A stretch of 64,000 nt of DNA from Microcaldota archaeon (GTDB taxonomy: Archaea > Micrarchaeota > Micrarchaeia > Anstonellales > JAGGVH01). Where the stretch lies: the NCBI GenBank assembly GCA_020854835.1, contig JAHKLX010000003.1, positions 62,001 to 126,000 of the forward strand, written 5' to 3'. Position 1 is the stretch's first letter; every line of letters starts with the position of its first letter. Of the stretch, positions 1 to 8,836 are shown one piece after another. Below the pieces are notes generated by a model, which saw only the letters and a program-made list of their open reading frames with translations, had not been told where the DNA came from and ran no database searches. The position numbers and the translations under genes are program-made.

Positions 1-1
1 A

Positions 2-592
2 GAAGTTCTTTATTCCAATAAAAGCACAATAGGTTTGATTCTGGGATCAAGAGGGGCAGGTAAAAGTGCATTGGGTATGAAAATCTTGGAAAATGTTGTT
101 TATAAAACAAAAAGAAAAGCCTGCTGTATGGGGTTTGATATTGGAACGCTGCCAAAGTGGATAAAATCTGTTAAAGAATTAGATGAAGTTCAAAATAATT
201 CTTTTCTATTGGTTGATGAGGGAGGAATTGAATTTTCTTCTAGAAACTCGATGTCAAATTCAAACAAATTACTCAGCAGTCTTTTGTTTATATCAAGACA
301 CAAAGATATAAGTGTGTTGTTCATTAGTCAAAATTCTGCAAATATCGAAATAAACACAATCCGCCAAAGCGATTATCTTTTATTGAAAAAACCCTCACTT
401 CTTCAGCTTGATTTTGAAAGAAAAGTGATCAAACAAATATATGCCAAAGCTAAAGAAGGATTTGAAAAATACTCGCAAGACAAAGGTTTGGTTTATCTTT
501 ATTCGAATCAGTTTCAAGGATTTGCATCCAATACACTGCCTTCGTTTTGGAATGAAGAGATTAGCAGATCATATAAAAACATAAAAAAATAA
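2..592 (+). CDS. P-loop ATPase, Zot/FtsK-HerA-like, 5' partial
   Basis: The reading frame is open to the left edge, so the N-terminus is missing; the TTG at 35 is an internal leucine, not a start. The visible 196 residues begin with a Walker A motif GSRGAGKS (nt 44-67). A hydrophobic Walker B strand ending in DEGG lies near nt 200-225. A later segment reads RHKDISVLFISQNS and then IRQSDYLLLKK, the pattern of FtsK/HerA/Zot ATPases, where a strand ending in a polar Q/N is followed by an 'IR..D' loop. Zot-like members act in viral or plasmid DNA packaging and extrusion. No neighbouring viral gene is visible, so the role is inferred. It could also be a stand-alone archaeal P-loop protein. Confidence 0.6.
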   Translation, partial: EVLYSNKSTIGLILGSRGAGKSALGMKILENVVYKTKRKACCMGFDIGTLPKWIKSVKELDEVQNNSFLLVDEGGIEFSSRNSMSNSNKLLSSLLFISRHKDISVLFISQNSANIEINTIRQSDYLLLKKPSLLQLDFERKVIKQIYAKAKEGFEKYSQDKGLVYLYSNQFQGFASNTLPSFWNEEISRSYKNIKK

Positions 593-618
593 GTTAAAGA
601 TAAAATGCATCTAATAAT

Positions 619-1044
619 TTATTTTGAGCTTACCCATGTCAGCACCGCTAAAGCTGTTAACGCGAAGAACATAGGGACGATTGAAAATAAAGTTCCTGAT
701 TTTCCAAAGACTCCGAACGTATGTTGCAAAATTGGATTTGAAGTTATTGCAAATAGCATGAGAGATAAAACTGCAAGTATAACTCCGATAGTAAATTTGC
801 TTTTGAGCTCAAAATAGTCTTTGATATAAATAAACAGCAGATATGCTGAAAAAATTCCTACAAGAGAAGAAAGACCAACTAATATCATCCAGTAGTTAAC
901 TGAAAACCAAACCGGATTAAATCTTCTAAAAGGAATAAATATATTAATTAACAATAAACCAACTATTGAACAAACAAGAATTCCAAATGTTGTCAAACCT
1001 GCGTTTATAGCAGCATTATTTTTTTCTTTTGTTTTTTTTACCAT
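619..1044 (-). CDS. four-helix membrane protein paired with winged-helix regulator
   Basis: This 141-residue protein starts at the second methionine (MVKKTKEK); the first candidate three codons upstream lies deeper in the preceding gene. Four hydrophobic segments are visible, roughly residues 14-36, 50-72, 83-102 and 115-138. A short Lys-rich cytoplasmic N-terminus leads them. Its start overlaps the 3' end of the winged-helix gene (1016-1321) by about 29 nt, so the two are translationally coupled. Winged-helix regulators paired with small membrane proteins recur in archaea. The membrane partner may sense an envelope signal or anchor the regulator, but no family can be named. Confidence 0.75.
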   Translation of the reverse strand: MVKKTKEKNNAAINAGLTTFGILVCSIVGLLLINIFIPFRRFNPVWFSVNYWMILVGLSSLVGIFSAYLLFIYIKDYFELKSKFTIGVILAVLSLMLFAITSNPILQHTFGVFGKSGTLFSIVPMFFALTALAVLTWVSSK

Positions 1045-1321
1045 ATATATCACCCAATAATTCCTTAAAATATTCGTTATTTTCCCATTCAGGACTTATA
1101 AAAAAAACAGAGCCATATCTTTTTTGAGGAGTTAAAATGAGCCCATTTGAAACAAGCAATTCTAAATGCCCTTGAATAGTTTTATAATCCATTGACAGCT
1201 CCAGTGCAAGCTGGCGCGTATTCATTGGTTTTCTAGTTAACACAGATAAAATCTTCAATCTAGTAGGACCTCCCCTAGATGCATTAAATAACCAATAAAG
1301 AAGTCTAGTTTGCGCGTCCAT
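1016..1321 (-). CDS. ArsR-like winged-helix transcriptional regulator
   Basis: A 101-residue protein. Residues about 12-80 form a winged helix: 'GGPTRLKILSVL' is helix 1, 'NTRQLALELSMDYKTIQGHLELL' spans the helix-turn-helix, and 'GLILTPQKRYGSVFFIS' is the beta-wing. This is the ArsR-like fold common in archaea. No metal-binding Cys/His cluster is seen, so it is unlikely to be a metal sensor. The Lys/Arg-rich tail (KKNKRKK) overlaps the start of the downstream membrane protein, which it probably regulates together with itself. Confidence 0.85.
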   Translation of the reverse strand: MDAQTRLLYWLFNASRGGPTRLKILSVLTRKPMNTRQLALELSMDYKTIQGHLELLVSNGLILTPQKRYGSVFFISPEWENNEYFKELLGDIYGKKNKRKK

Positions 1322-1360
1322 TGTATCTACTGAATTAAAAAAAAATAAAAAGGGGAGGGT

Positions 1361-1759
1361 TTAGTTGTTAGGACAGTTTTCCATATTCCCCATCCTTTTT
1401 GGACCATCATGCAATCCTTTGAAAGAAGCAGGTGGCATTCTTTGACCGGAAATTTCTCTGAGTTCTTGTTTTATTTCGTAGGCTAATTCATAATTGCCCT
1501 TATTGATTGCATCTTTCATTTGAACTCTCAAATCAAAGATTTCTTGATTTGCACCCGCCATTTTTCTGTTGCCAATGCCAAACTCTTCATGTATTTGTTT
1601 TGCCGTAGCAAAATCACCTTCATGCATTGCTTTCATTAGTTCAATCTGCGCCTCTTTTGGAGCCCTTTCTGAATTTTTCAATGCTTCGGAATTGATTGCA
1701 AAAGCAGCTCCTGCCAAACACAGTACTGCAAAAATTCCGAATATCATATTCCATTTCAT
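1361..1759 (-). CDS. small secreted helical-repeat protein
   Basis: A 132-residue protein with a clear Sec signal peptide (residues 1-21, ending AAFA) and a GGTGAT Shine-Dalgarno just upstream. The mature part has two related helical hairpins about 40 residues apart: 'MKAMHEGDFATAKQIHEEF' around residues 42-60 and 'MKDAINKGNYELAYEIKQEL' around 81-100. Each has a G-[DN]-[FY]-x-x-A turn between two amphipathic helices. This resembles secreted helical repeats of TPR/SEL style but is too short to assign. One Cys lies near the C-terminus. The function is unknown; it is probably periplasmic or extracellular. Similar helical units occur in the secreted protein at 13334-14776. Confidence 0.8.
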   Translation of the reverse strand: MKWNMIFGIFAVLCLAGAAFAINSEALKNSERAPKEAQIELMKAMHEGDFATAKQIHEEFGIGNRKMAGANQEIFDLRVQMKDAINKGNYELAYEIKQELREISGQRMPPASFKGLHDGPKRMGNMENCPNN

Positions 1760-1908
1760 TTACATCACCCATAAATGATAATTTTCCCTTTTTTAAAAGG
1801 ATTTGCCAGAATAAACCCCAAATTACACCAAAGTTATACACAACTTCCACCAAATAAAAAGATTGAAAAAAGCAGACAAAGAACTTTTAATTTTGAAAAT
1901 AAGGAATA

Positions 1909-1920
1909 GGTTTATATTCC
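1909..1920 (+). promoter_or_regulatory. TATA box for methyltransferase gene
   Basis: The sequence ggtttatattcc lies 20-31 nt before the ATG at 1940 and fits an archaeal TATA element. The spacing predicts a very short leader or a leaderless mRNA. Confidence 0.5.
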
Positions 1921-1939
1921 AAATTAATTTAGTGAGTAT

Positions 1940-2500
1940 ATGTATGGATTCTTGGCAGATTTGCAAAATATAAACTGGACATACCCCATTGTAGGGGCAC
2001 TTCTTTTTGTTGTTTGGACAGGATGGACGCATTTTGTAGGGGCAATCTGGGCGCAAGCACCTCTAAAAATAATAAAACAGATGCTCGATGTTGCAAAAGT
2101 AAATGAAAAAGATGTTGTGTATGATTTGGGTTGTGGAGAGGGAAGAATTATCATTATGGCTGGAAAAAGAGGGGCCAAAGGCATCGGGTACGAAATCGAT
2201 CCCATAAGAGTATTGATCGCAAAAAGTTTTGCTTTTGCATCTAATATATTTTTTTGGGTAACGAAAAATCCTGGAAGAACTGAGATAAAATGGAAAAATA
2301 TATTTGATAAAAAAATTGATTTCAAAAAAGCAACTGTGGTGACAGTTTTTCTTATGCAAAAAACAAATAATATGCTTGAAGAACGTCTTAGAAAAGAATT
2401 GCCCGAAGGGGCGAGGGTTGTTTCATATGTATGGAAATTCAATAATTGGAAACCTAGTTTTGAAGATAAAAAAAACCAAGTTTATATGTACGTTGTTTAA
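1940..2500 (+). CDS. membrane-anchored SAM-dependent methyltransferase (FAM173/aKMT-like)
   Basis: A 186-residue class I methyltransferase. Residues 14-36 are a transmembrane or hydrophobic anchor. SAM-binding motif I is 'VVYDLGCGEGRI' (59-70), and an acidic motif II (YEIDP, 84-88) follows with the usual spacing. The compact 'D-GCGEGR...G-GYE-DP' pattern and N-terminal anchor resemble the FAM173 family, which includes Sulfolobus aKMT and mitochondrial lysine methyltransferases. Protein-lysine methylation is therefore a reasonable guess. It ends at 2500 and shares its TTAA stop with the convergent gene 2497-2973. The substrate is not determinable from sequence. Confidence 0.85.
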   Translation: MYGFLADLQNINWTYPIVGALLFVVWTGWTHFVGAIWAQAPLKIIKQMLDVAKVNEKDVVYDLGCGEGRIIIMAGKRGAKGIGYEIDPIRVLIAKSFAFASNIFFWVTKNPGRTEIKWKNIFDKKIDFKKATVVTVFLMQKTNNMLEERLRKELPEGARVVSYVWKFNNWKPSFEDKKNQVYMYVV

Positions 2501-2973
2501 TATTTGACAGTGTATCCCACAAAAACTAAACCCCCAATTAATAATATTAAAGATGTTGATCCCCAGCAAGGATTTGGTGGAACAATCTCTGCACAAGTGT
2601 TAGAAGCCTTCTGTATGCATAAATCTGCAGTAGCATAACACATGCCAACAGATCCTTCAGAACAATCTTGTTTATCATTTCCGCTTTGCATCTGCGCAAT
2701 ACAAGATTGTAATTGTGAGGAACACGTACCAACTGCAGGACATTCTCCTGCCGCATATTTGGCACTCATGATTGGATAGGTTGTAGAAACACAGGTAATC
2801 CCAGATTGTTTGTAGTTTTCGGAACATGCCGAATCAATTTTTCCATTCACATCAAATTGGCAATTGGCACAGGCATTCCGGTATACTCTTTCAGAACATC
2901 CTGAAGTAGCAAAATTAATTTGAGTGAAAAAAATTATTCCAAACAGTAAAATCATTAATTTTAATTTTGTCAT
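2497..2973 (-). CDS. secreted Cys-rich protein with C-terminal membrane anchor
   Basis: A 158-residue protein. Residues 1-23 form a signal peptide (MTKLKLMILLFGIIFFTQINFA). The mature part is rich in cysteines (about 14) and short on other hydrophobics. Residues about 138-156 (STSLILLIGGLVFVGYTV) form a C-terminal transmembrane helix with a two-residue KY tail. It should face the cell exterior, held by disulfides and a C-terminal anchor. No family is recognised. It converges on the methyltransferase gene, with a 4-nt overlap at the stop codons. Confidence 0.75.
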   Translation of the reverse strand: MTKLKLMILLFGIIFFTQINFATSGCSERVYRNACANCQFDVNGKIDSACSENYKQSGITCVSTTYPIMSAKYAAGECPAVGTCSSQLQSCIAQMQSGNDKQDCSEGSVGMCYATADLCIQKASNTCAEIVPPNPCWGSTSLILLIGGLVFVGYTVKY

Positions 2974-3018
2974 ATGGAAAATTTAGGACGTTTAGTATAT
3001 AAATTTATGTAGAGCCTA

Positions 3019-4224
3019 CTAAATTTTGAAAAAAGACCTTAGTTTTGTAATGATACCTACATCACTTGGCACATCTATAAAATCAAGATTTTCTGAATCT
3101 ATAATCTCCTTTAAATGTATGTAATGTTGGAGTTCTTTTTCGAGAACTGGCAAAGAATAATTGGAGAGTCGTTTCTTATCATTCTCATATTCAACATTTT
3201 TTTCATATTCCTTCTTCCAGATAGATATATTATTTAAATTTCTTTCAAATTCGATAATAATTTCCTCTGCACCATTGACATGTTTTTTATAAAAATCAAA
3301 TAATTCTTTAGATAAGGTTTTGTCAGATATTTTTATGAAACTCGTTTCTTCAAGATTCTTTATTCTTTCGAACCATAGTTGATTGGTTAAAATAATTTTC
3401 TTAAAATTTAAAACCTCAGGGTATATATGTGCAAGTCTTTCATCAGTATAATCAAACATTTCAGAAAGCTTGAAAATGTCTATGTTTGAAAAAAATGAAT
3501 CGGTTTTGAAGAATATATATAAAGTATCAAAATTATTCTCATCATTGGACCATTCCAAAATCGGAAGACCATACTCATTTAAAGAATCAGTTTTTATTTT
3601 ATTTATTAACTCAGCCATGTTTAATTGAAGAAGCGAGGAAATATATTTTTTTCTCAGTTTAAATAATTTTTCGATACTTGCCAAATAGAATTTATATTTC
3701 TCAACATTTTCGTTGTTTATTGTGATAGTGTTTAAATTATTTATTTCATGGATAAGTTTTTTTGTTTTGTTTATTTCCCAATCTATTTTTGATTTTAATG
3801 TTTCAATCTCATCGGGATATCTCTTGGATTTTTCTTGAAGAGAAATAAATGATTCAAAATATTCAAATTCGGAAAGGGCCTCATTTTTTTTATTTTTTAT
3901 TAAACGAACAGTTTCAAGAAGTCTGTTTCCGATATCTGAGGGGATTGTTTGTTTTTTCATCTCGTTTGATATAGTTGCTTTAAAAATATGAATTTCCTTT
4001 TGTAGTTTTTTAGAGCGTTTGTGAAGTTTTATTTTTTGACCGAGGTCTTTTATATTTTGAGGTTCTGACATTTTCTTTAGAGATTCCGATTCATTGAGTA
4101 TGTTTTTAAGCCAGAGTGACGCCTCAACTATCGCATCCAAGCTTTCGGCACCTATTTCATCAACTTTGGATTTGATATTGACATAATCTTTTTTGAGGGA
4201 AATTATATTTTTTTCGTCAAGCAT
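3019..4224 (-). CDS. uncharacterised alpha-helical/coiled-coil cytoplasmic protein
   Basis: A 401-residue protein rich in Lys, Glu, Leu and Ile, with long helical heptad-like stretches (about residues 60-210) and a less charged, Trp/Phe-containing middle (about 225-300). It has no signal peptide, transmembrane segment, Cys cluster or nucleotide-binding motif. It stands alone between a convergent gene and a divergent lipoprotein gene. It could be a structural or scaffolding protein; no family is recognised. Confidence 0.65.
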   Translation of the reverse strand: MLDEKNIISLKKDYVNIKSKVDEIGAESLDAIVEASLWLKNILNESESLKKMSEPQNIKDLGQKIKLHKRSKKLQKEIHIFKATISNEMKKQTIPSDIGNRLLETVRLIKNKKNEALSEFEYFESFISLQEKSKRYPDEIETLKSKIDWEINKTKKLIHEINNLNTITINNENVEKYKFYLASIEKLFKLRKKYISSLLQLNMAELINKIKTDSLNEYGLPILEWSNDENNFDTLYIFFKTDSFFSNIDIFKLSEMFDYTDERLAHIYPEVLNFKKIILTNQLWFERIKNLEETSFIKISDKTLSKELFDFYKKHVNGAEEIIIEFERNLNNISIWKKEYEKNVEYENDKKRLSNYSLPVLEKELQHYIHLKEIIDSENLDFIDVPSDVGIITKLRSFFKI

Positions 4225-4340
4225 AATTTATTTTAGTTTTGTGTATTTAAAATATTTGTGGTTGTGGTTAAATGTTTTAAGATTTCATTACTCTCTAACA
4301 GAAAACCAAGCCTTAGTAAAAACAGTTGCTTTAACAAAAA

Positions 4341-4361
4341 GAATATAAACTAGATATATAA
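4341..4361 (+). promoter_or_regulatory. TATA-like elements upstream of lipoprotein gene
   Basis: Two overlapping A/T elements, gaatataaac and tagatatata, lie 32-52 nt before the ATG at 4393. A strong GGGGAGGG Shine-Dalgarno (4377-4384) follows. Either element could be the TATA box. Confidence 0.4.
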
Positions 4362-4392
4362 CTATCAGATATAGTTGGGGAGGGTAATTGAC

Positions 4393-4767
4393 ATGAAAAA
4401 GATGAATTTGGTTTTATTGAATTTGATAGTGATACTGACACTATTGAGTGGATGTTGCTGTTCAACTGTTCCAGAAAACAGTAGTGGTTTTTGCCCTTAC
4501 GGCACATATGGTTCTGCATGCACAAATCTATGCAATCAAATGTCCCCTGGAGATTCTGAATGTTTTTCAAATTGTATGAATCTAGTAAAAAGTGAGTATG
4601 GTGCTGATGCCACCACTTGTTGCACTTCCACATATCGAGAACAGTGTAGAGAAATGTGTTATGATGAAGATTTTAAGTATCTACCAATGGATGAATGTAT
4701 AACGGATTGTGTAGGTATGTACCAAGATTTTGGTTTGGATATAGATAGCTGTGCATTGCCTGTATAA
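4393..4767 (+). CDS. small Cys-rich lipoprotein with four CX3C motifs
   Basis: The start is the ATG at 4393, preceded by GGGGAGGG; a TTG at 4375 is inside the Shine-Dalgarno area. The 124-residue product has a lipoprotein signal peptide ending in LLSGC, so it should be lipid-anchored outside the membrane. The mature protein carries four CX3C motifs: CTNLC, CFSNC, CREMC and CITDC. The first two are separated by 8 residues and the last two by 12. Twin CX3C pairs on two helices are the signature of alpha-hairpinin or small-Tim-like disulfide hairpins, so this may be two such modules. No homologue is named; the function is unknown. Confidence 0.75.
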   Translation: MKKMNLVLLNLIVILTLLSGCCCSTVPENSSGFCPYGTYGSACTNLCNQMSPGDSECFSNCMNLVKSEYGADATTCCTSTYREQCREMCYDEDFKYLPMDECITDCVGMYQDFGLDIDSCALPV

Positions 4768-4786
4768 CAGGCTTTTCCCTTTTTTT
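4758..4786 (+). terminator. hairpin plus T-tract terminator
   Basis: A perfect 6-bp stem (GCCTGT 4758-4763, ACAGGC 4767-4772) with a 3-nt loop is followed at once by TTTTCCCTTTTTTT. The lipoprotein stop codon (4765-4767) straddles the loop and the second arm. It looks like a bacterial-type intrinsic terminator; archaeal RNA polymerase chiefly responds to the T-tract. Confidence 0.65.
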
Positions 4787-4882
4787 AAAAGAAAATACTG
4801 TTATAAACCAAAAATTTACCCATATTGCCAGTTATTTTGGAGTGAATGAAACAATTAAAAACATTGACAACGAATAAGTTAT

Positions 4883-5788
4883 ATGAAATTAAACAATAAT
4901 GATTTGAAGTTGCTCGATTTACTGTCGCAGGATTCTAGATTAAAAATAAAAGAAGCTGCTGTAAAATTAAAAACAAAAAATGCAACTGCTGCTTATCACA
5001 TTGCCAAAATATCGGATGTTGTTGTTAGAATACCGGTAATTAATTTTTACAAGGTTGGTTCAGTTCAGTACCATCTTTTCATAAAACTTAAGGATTTTGA
5101 AAATGAAACAAAAAATGATATTGAAAAATTCGCAAAACAATTCCCCGTAGTGAAAAAAATAACTCATTTAACTGGAAATTTTGATATGCTTTTATCCCTA
5201 ACAGTTTATTCTAATAGTGAAATGGCAGAATTTTATGATAAACTAGTTGAACTTTTTGCAGGTAAAATAATATTCAGAGAAATGACAATACCTTATAAAA
5301 AATGGTATATTGCAGGAAATATGTTTAGAACGTTGAATCCGAGAATATGGAATATTTCACCTGAAACGAAGATTGATTTAAACGAGCAAGAAAGGCTCAT
5401 AATAAATGAACTGGCACAATTAAAAAGAATTAAAGAGTTGGGCGAAAAAACAAAATTAGATGAAAAAACTGTCAGAAAATACATGAAAAAATTAGAAAAA
5501 ACAGGGGTTATCTTAGGGTATTCTATAGAATCAGACTTGAGCAGATATGGTTATGAAAAGTATATAGTCAGATTTAATGTTTCTGACAAAGAAGAAATAA
5601 TAAAAAATCTAGGTAAAAAAACGGGCGTCTTGTCCATAGCAATGCCTGTAAGTAAATGGGATGTTGAAGCAAAAATAATTGCGCAATCTCATAATGATCT
5701 TTCGAAATTAATAAAAGATATTAAAAAACAAGTTCCCTCCTTATCTAAGTATGATGTTCTTTATATAGAAAAGGAAACCATAAATTGA
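4883..5788 (+). CDS. tandem Lrp/AsnC-family regulator
   Basis: A 301-residue protein with two Lrp/AsnC modules in one chain. Module 1 (about 1-145) has a helix-turn-helix 'NNDLKLLDLLSQDSRLKIKEAA' and then a RAM-like alpha/beta domain with 'HLTGNFDMLLSLTVYS'. Module 2 (about 165-300) repeats this with 'NEQERLIINELAQLKRIKELGE' and 'SKWDVEAKIIAQS'. Lrp proteins bind DNA as dimers through the HTH and sense amino acids through the RAM domain. A fused tandem could act as an internal dimer. It lies just upstream of ileS but has its own upstream region, so a regulatory link to isoleucine supply is only a possibility. Confidence 0.85.
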   Translation: MKLNNNDLKLLDLLSQDSRLKIKEAAVKLKTKNATAAYHIAKISDVVVRIPVINFYKVGSVQYHLFIKLKDFENETKNDIEKFAKQFPVVKKITHLTGNFDMLLSLTVYSNSEMAEFYDKLVELFAGKIIFREMTIPYKKWYIAGNMFRTLNPRIWNISPETKIDLNEQERLIINELAQLKRIKELGEKTKLDEKTVRKYMKKLEKTGVILGYSIESDLSRYGYEKYIVRFNVSDKEEIIKNLGKKTGVLSIAMPVSKWDVEAKIIAQSHNDLSKLIKDIKKQVPSLSKYDVLYIEKETIN

Positions 5789-5793
5789 GTGTT

Positions 5794-5808
5794 ACAAAGG
5801 TTTATATT
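5794..5808 (+). promoter_or_regulatory. BRE/TATA promoter of ileS
   Basis: The sequence acaaaggtttatatt, purine-rich then TTTATATT, lies about 40-54 nt before the ileS ATG. This leaves a short leader containing the GAGGTG Shine-Dalgarno at 5836-5841. Confidence 0.6.
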
Positions 5809-5847
5809 TTTTAATTTATTAATTAATTTAAATTTGAGGTGTTAAAT

Positions 5848-8835
5848 ATGAGTATTGTTGATAAAGAACTAGAACAGTTAAAAGATTGGAAGAAAAATAA
5901 AATAATGAATAAAGTTTGTGAAAAAAACAAAGAAGGGGAAAAATGGTATTTTTGCGACGGCCCCCCGTATGCCACGGGCGCTATGCACCCTGGTCTTGCT
6001 TATAATAAATGTGCCAAAGATTCTATTTTAAGATATAAAAGATGGAAAGGTTATAATGTTAGAGCAAGAGCAGGATATGATACCCATGGATTGCCCATAG
6101 AGGTTAAAGTTGAAAAAGAACTTAAACTAAAACAAAAAAATGATATTGAAACGGTAGGTGTTGAAAAATTTATTGAAACTTGTAAACATTTTGCCACAGA
6201 GCATTTATCAAAAATGTCAGAGGATTTTATGCGCGCAGGAGTGTGGATGGATTTTGAAGATCCTTATTTGACATATACAAATGATTTCTTGGAATCTGTA
6301 TGGGGTGCAATAAAAAAAGTTCATGAAAATGGATATTTATACAGGGGCGTATCTGTGTTGCCTTACTGCCCTAGATGTGAAACCCCTATGGCAAATTATG
6401 AACTTGAATATGGCATGAAAACGAGTCCAAGCATATTTGTAAAATTCAAAACAGTAGGGGATGAAAAAACGTATTTGGTGATATGGACAACAACACCTTG
6501 GACTTTGATATCAAATATGGCAGTTATGGTTCATCCGAGTGAAACTTATGTAAAAATTATACCTGAAGGTTCTGATGAGATATGGATAGTTGGAAAAGCA
6601 AGGATGGATATATTAGCTGGAAAATTAAATATGAGTTTTACAGTTGTTGAAGAAATTAGTGGAAAACGATTGAATGATATTGAATATTCTCACCCCTTAG
6701 GTATAAGGCCCGAAGTTCAAAGAAAAGTTGTTCTGTCTGATGAATTTGTTACAATGGAAGAAGGTTCGGGTTTGGTCCATTGTGCGCCTGGCCACGGTCC
6801 AGAGGATTATATAATTGGAAAAAGATATGATATTGAACCCTTTTCACCATTGGATAACAGAGGAAAATTTAATTCGGACGCAGGAAAATATGAAGGAAAA
6901 CAAGTTCCTGATGTAAATGATGAAATAATAGAAGAATTGACAGAACTTGGATTGTTATTAGATAGTGGAAAGATTGAGCATAGATATCCGCATTGTTGGA
7001 GATGTAAAACCCATCTCATATTTAGAACAATGAAGCAATGGTTTGCCAAAATAAGCGATGCGAAAACCAAAATGGTTGAGGAAATAGATGAAACTGTATG
7101 GGTTCCTGAATTTGCTAGAGCACGTTTTTCAGATTTTGTTTCAAATGCACCCGATTGGTGCATATCAAGACAAAGATATTGGGGAATCCCAGTACCGATT
7201 TGGGTTAATCAGGAAGACGAAACAGATTACATAGTAATAGGTAGTTTTGCTGAGCTTCCTAAAAAACTTGAGGATTATCATAGACCGTATGTTGATAAAA
7301 TTGTAATAAAAAAAGACAACAAAACTTACAAAAGAGTTCCTGATGTTTTGGATGTTTGGATTGATTCGGGTTGTGTAGTTCAGGCAAATTTGAAACCTGA
7401 AGAAGGAGAAGAATATGAAAAAGCCAAATTTATATTTGAAGGAAAAGATCAAACTCGAGGATGGTTTTATTCGTTGTTGGGAATAGGAGTGATGTCACAA
7501 AATAAAGCACCATATGAAACAGTCATGATGCACGGATTTTTTGTAGATGAGAAAGGAGAAAAAATGAGTAAAAGTGTGGGTAATTTTATACCGTTTGATA
7601 AAATTGCTGAGAAATACGGTGCTGATGCTTTTAGAGTATGGTCTCTCCAAGCAGTACCTTGGGAAGATTTAATTTTCACATGGGATAGTGTCAAAGAGGC
7701 ATACTCCTTCATAAATACTGTTGACAATATGGCAGTTTTCTTGAGCAGATTTGCAGAGCATGTTGAATATTTGGTTCCGGAAATAAGTGAATTCACCAAT
7801 ATTGAGGATAGATGGCTTATTTCAAGATTTAATCAAGTTATAAAACAATATGAAGAAAATTATGATAAATATATGTATCACTTAGCAATTAGAGATTTGA
7901 TTTATTTTATATTAGAAGATGTTAGCAGATTTTATATGAAAATAATAAAATCGAGGGATGATGAACAAGGGTTGAAGATTTTAAAATATGTTTATGTTGA
8001 ATCTATGAAACTACTTAATTTAGTTGCGCCGTTTGTAACAGAAAGGGCATATAAAACTGTTGTAGCAAAACCCAAAGAATCCATTTGCTTGGAAAATTGG
8101 CCCAAGCAAATTGGTTTGGTCGATGAGGTACTTTTGGCAGATATGGAAGTTGCAAAAGAAATAATAAACACAATAATATCTGCAAGACAAAAAAACAACA
8201 TCAAATTAAGATGGCCTGTTGATGAGATTCTAATATACGCATATGATGATATATCTTTAACTGCAGCTAGAAGACTTAGTAATGTTGTAAAACTCATGAC
8301 AAATGTCCATACTGTTGAAACAATAAATAAGAAAAAAGGAAATATTAATATAATTTTTAAAGAAGGTTTTGAAAAAACAAAAGAGATTGAAGATAAAATT
8401 AAAGAGAATCTAGATGAATATGAGAAAAAATTAAATATCGGACAGAGTATTGAAATTGATGGATTGAAATTAACGCAAGAAAACTTACAAGTAACAGAAA
8501 CTGTTGAAGATTACGATGTTAGTTATTTTACGGGTGGAAAAATATATCTGCACACAAAACTACCTAAAAAAGTCATTGAGGAAGGCATATCTAGAGAAGT
8601 TATCCGAAGAATACAAAACATGAGAAAAGAAAAAAAGCTTGTTGAAAAAGATGAAATTTCAGTGGTTTATTCTGCAGATGACAATCTCGAAAAGATTATT
8701 GATATTTTCAGAGATGAAATCACAAAAACTGTTAATGCTAAAGATTTTGTCCGAGGGAATCCAGAAGGAATCGAGTGGAAAATACAAGGTCCTAAGAAAG
8801 ATTACGTTTTTAAAGTCCAGATAACTAAATTATAA
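5848..8835 (+). CDS. ileS: isoleucyl-tRNA synthetase
   Basis: A 995-residue class Ia synthetase that charges tRNA-Ile. The start is the ATG at 5848; a GTG at 5839 is part of the GAGGTG Shine-Dalgarno. The HIGH-type signature is PPYATGAMHPG (residues 39-49), with HPGL in place of HIGH. The CP1 editing domain contains 'TTTPWTL'. The DWCISRQRYWG core motif is intact, and the KMSKS loop is at residues 572-576. A C-terminal anticodon-binding helical domain and an additional alpha/beta tail bring it to normal archaeal length. The RNase P RNA begins two bases after its stop, so the two are likely co-transcribed. Confidence 0.97.
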   Translation: MSIVDKELEQLKDWKKNKIMNKVCEKNKEGEKWYFCDGPPYATGAMHPGLAYNKCAKDSILRYKRWKGYNVRARAGYDTHGLPIEVKVEKELKLKQKNDIETVGVEKFIETCKHFATEHLSKMSEDFMRAGVWMDFEDPYLTYTNDFLESVWGAIKKVHENGYLYRGVSVLPYCPRCETPMANYELEYGMKTSPSIFVKFKTVGDEKTYLVIWTTTPWTLISNMAVMVHPSETYVKIIPEGSDEIWIVGKARMDILAGKLNMSFTVVEEISGKRLNDIEYSHPLGIRPEVQRKVVLSDEFVTMEEGSGLVHCAPGHGPEDYIIGKRYDIEPFSPLDNRGKFNSDAGKYEGKQVPDVNDEIIEELTELGLLLDSGKIEHRYPHCWRCKTHLIFRTMKQWFAKISDAKTKMVEEIDETVWVPEFARARFSDFVSNAPDWCISRQRYWGIPVPIWVNQEDETDYIVIGSFAELPKKLEDYHRPYVDKIVIKKDNKTYKRVPDVLDVWIDSGCVVQANLKPEEGEEYEKAKFIFEGKDQTRGWFYSLLGIGVMSQNKAPYETVMMHGFFVDEKGEKMSKSVGNFIPFDKIAEKYGADAFRVWSLQAVPWEDLIFTWDSVKEAYSFINTVDNMAVFLSRFAEHVEYLVPEISEFTNIEDRWLISRFNQVIKQYEENYDKYMYHLAIRDLIYFILEDVSRFYMKIIKSRDDEQGLKILKYVYVESMKLLNLVAPFVTERAYKTVVAKPKESICLENWPKQIGLVDEVLLADMEVAKEIINTIISARQKNNIKLRWPVDEILIYAYDDISLTAARRLSNVVKLMTNVHTVETINKKKGNINIIFKEGFEKTKEIEDKIKENLDEYEKKLNIGQSIEIDGLKLTQENLQVTETVEDYDVSYFTGGKIYLHTKLPKKVIEEGISREVIRRIQNMRKEKKLVEKDEISVVYSADDNLEKIIDIFRDEITKTVNAKDFVRGNPEGIEWKIQGPKKDYVFKVQITKL

Positions 8836-8836
8836 T

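Noticed and set aside
605..817. 70-codon + strand frame
   Set aside because: It is antisense to the four-helix membrane protein (619-1044), which has clear transmembrane pattern and coupled start; no Shine-Dalgarno.
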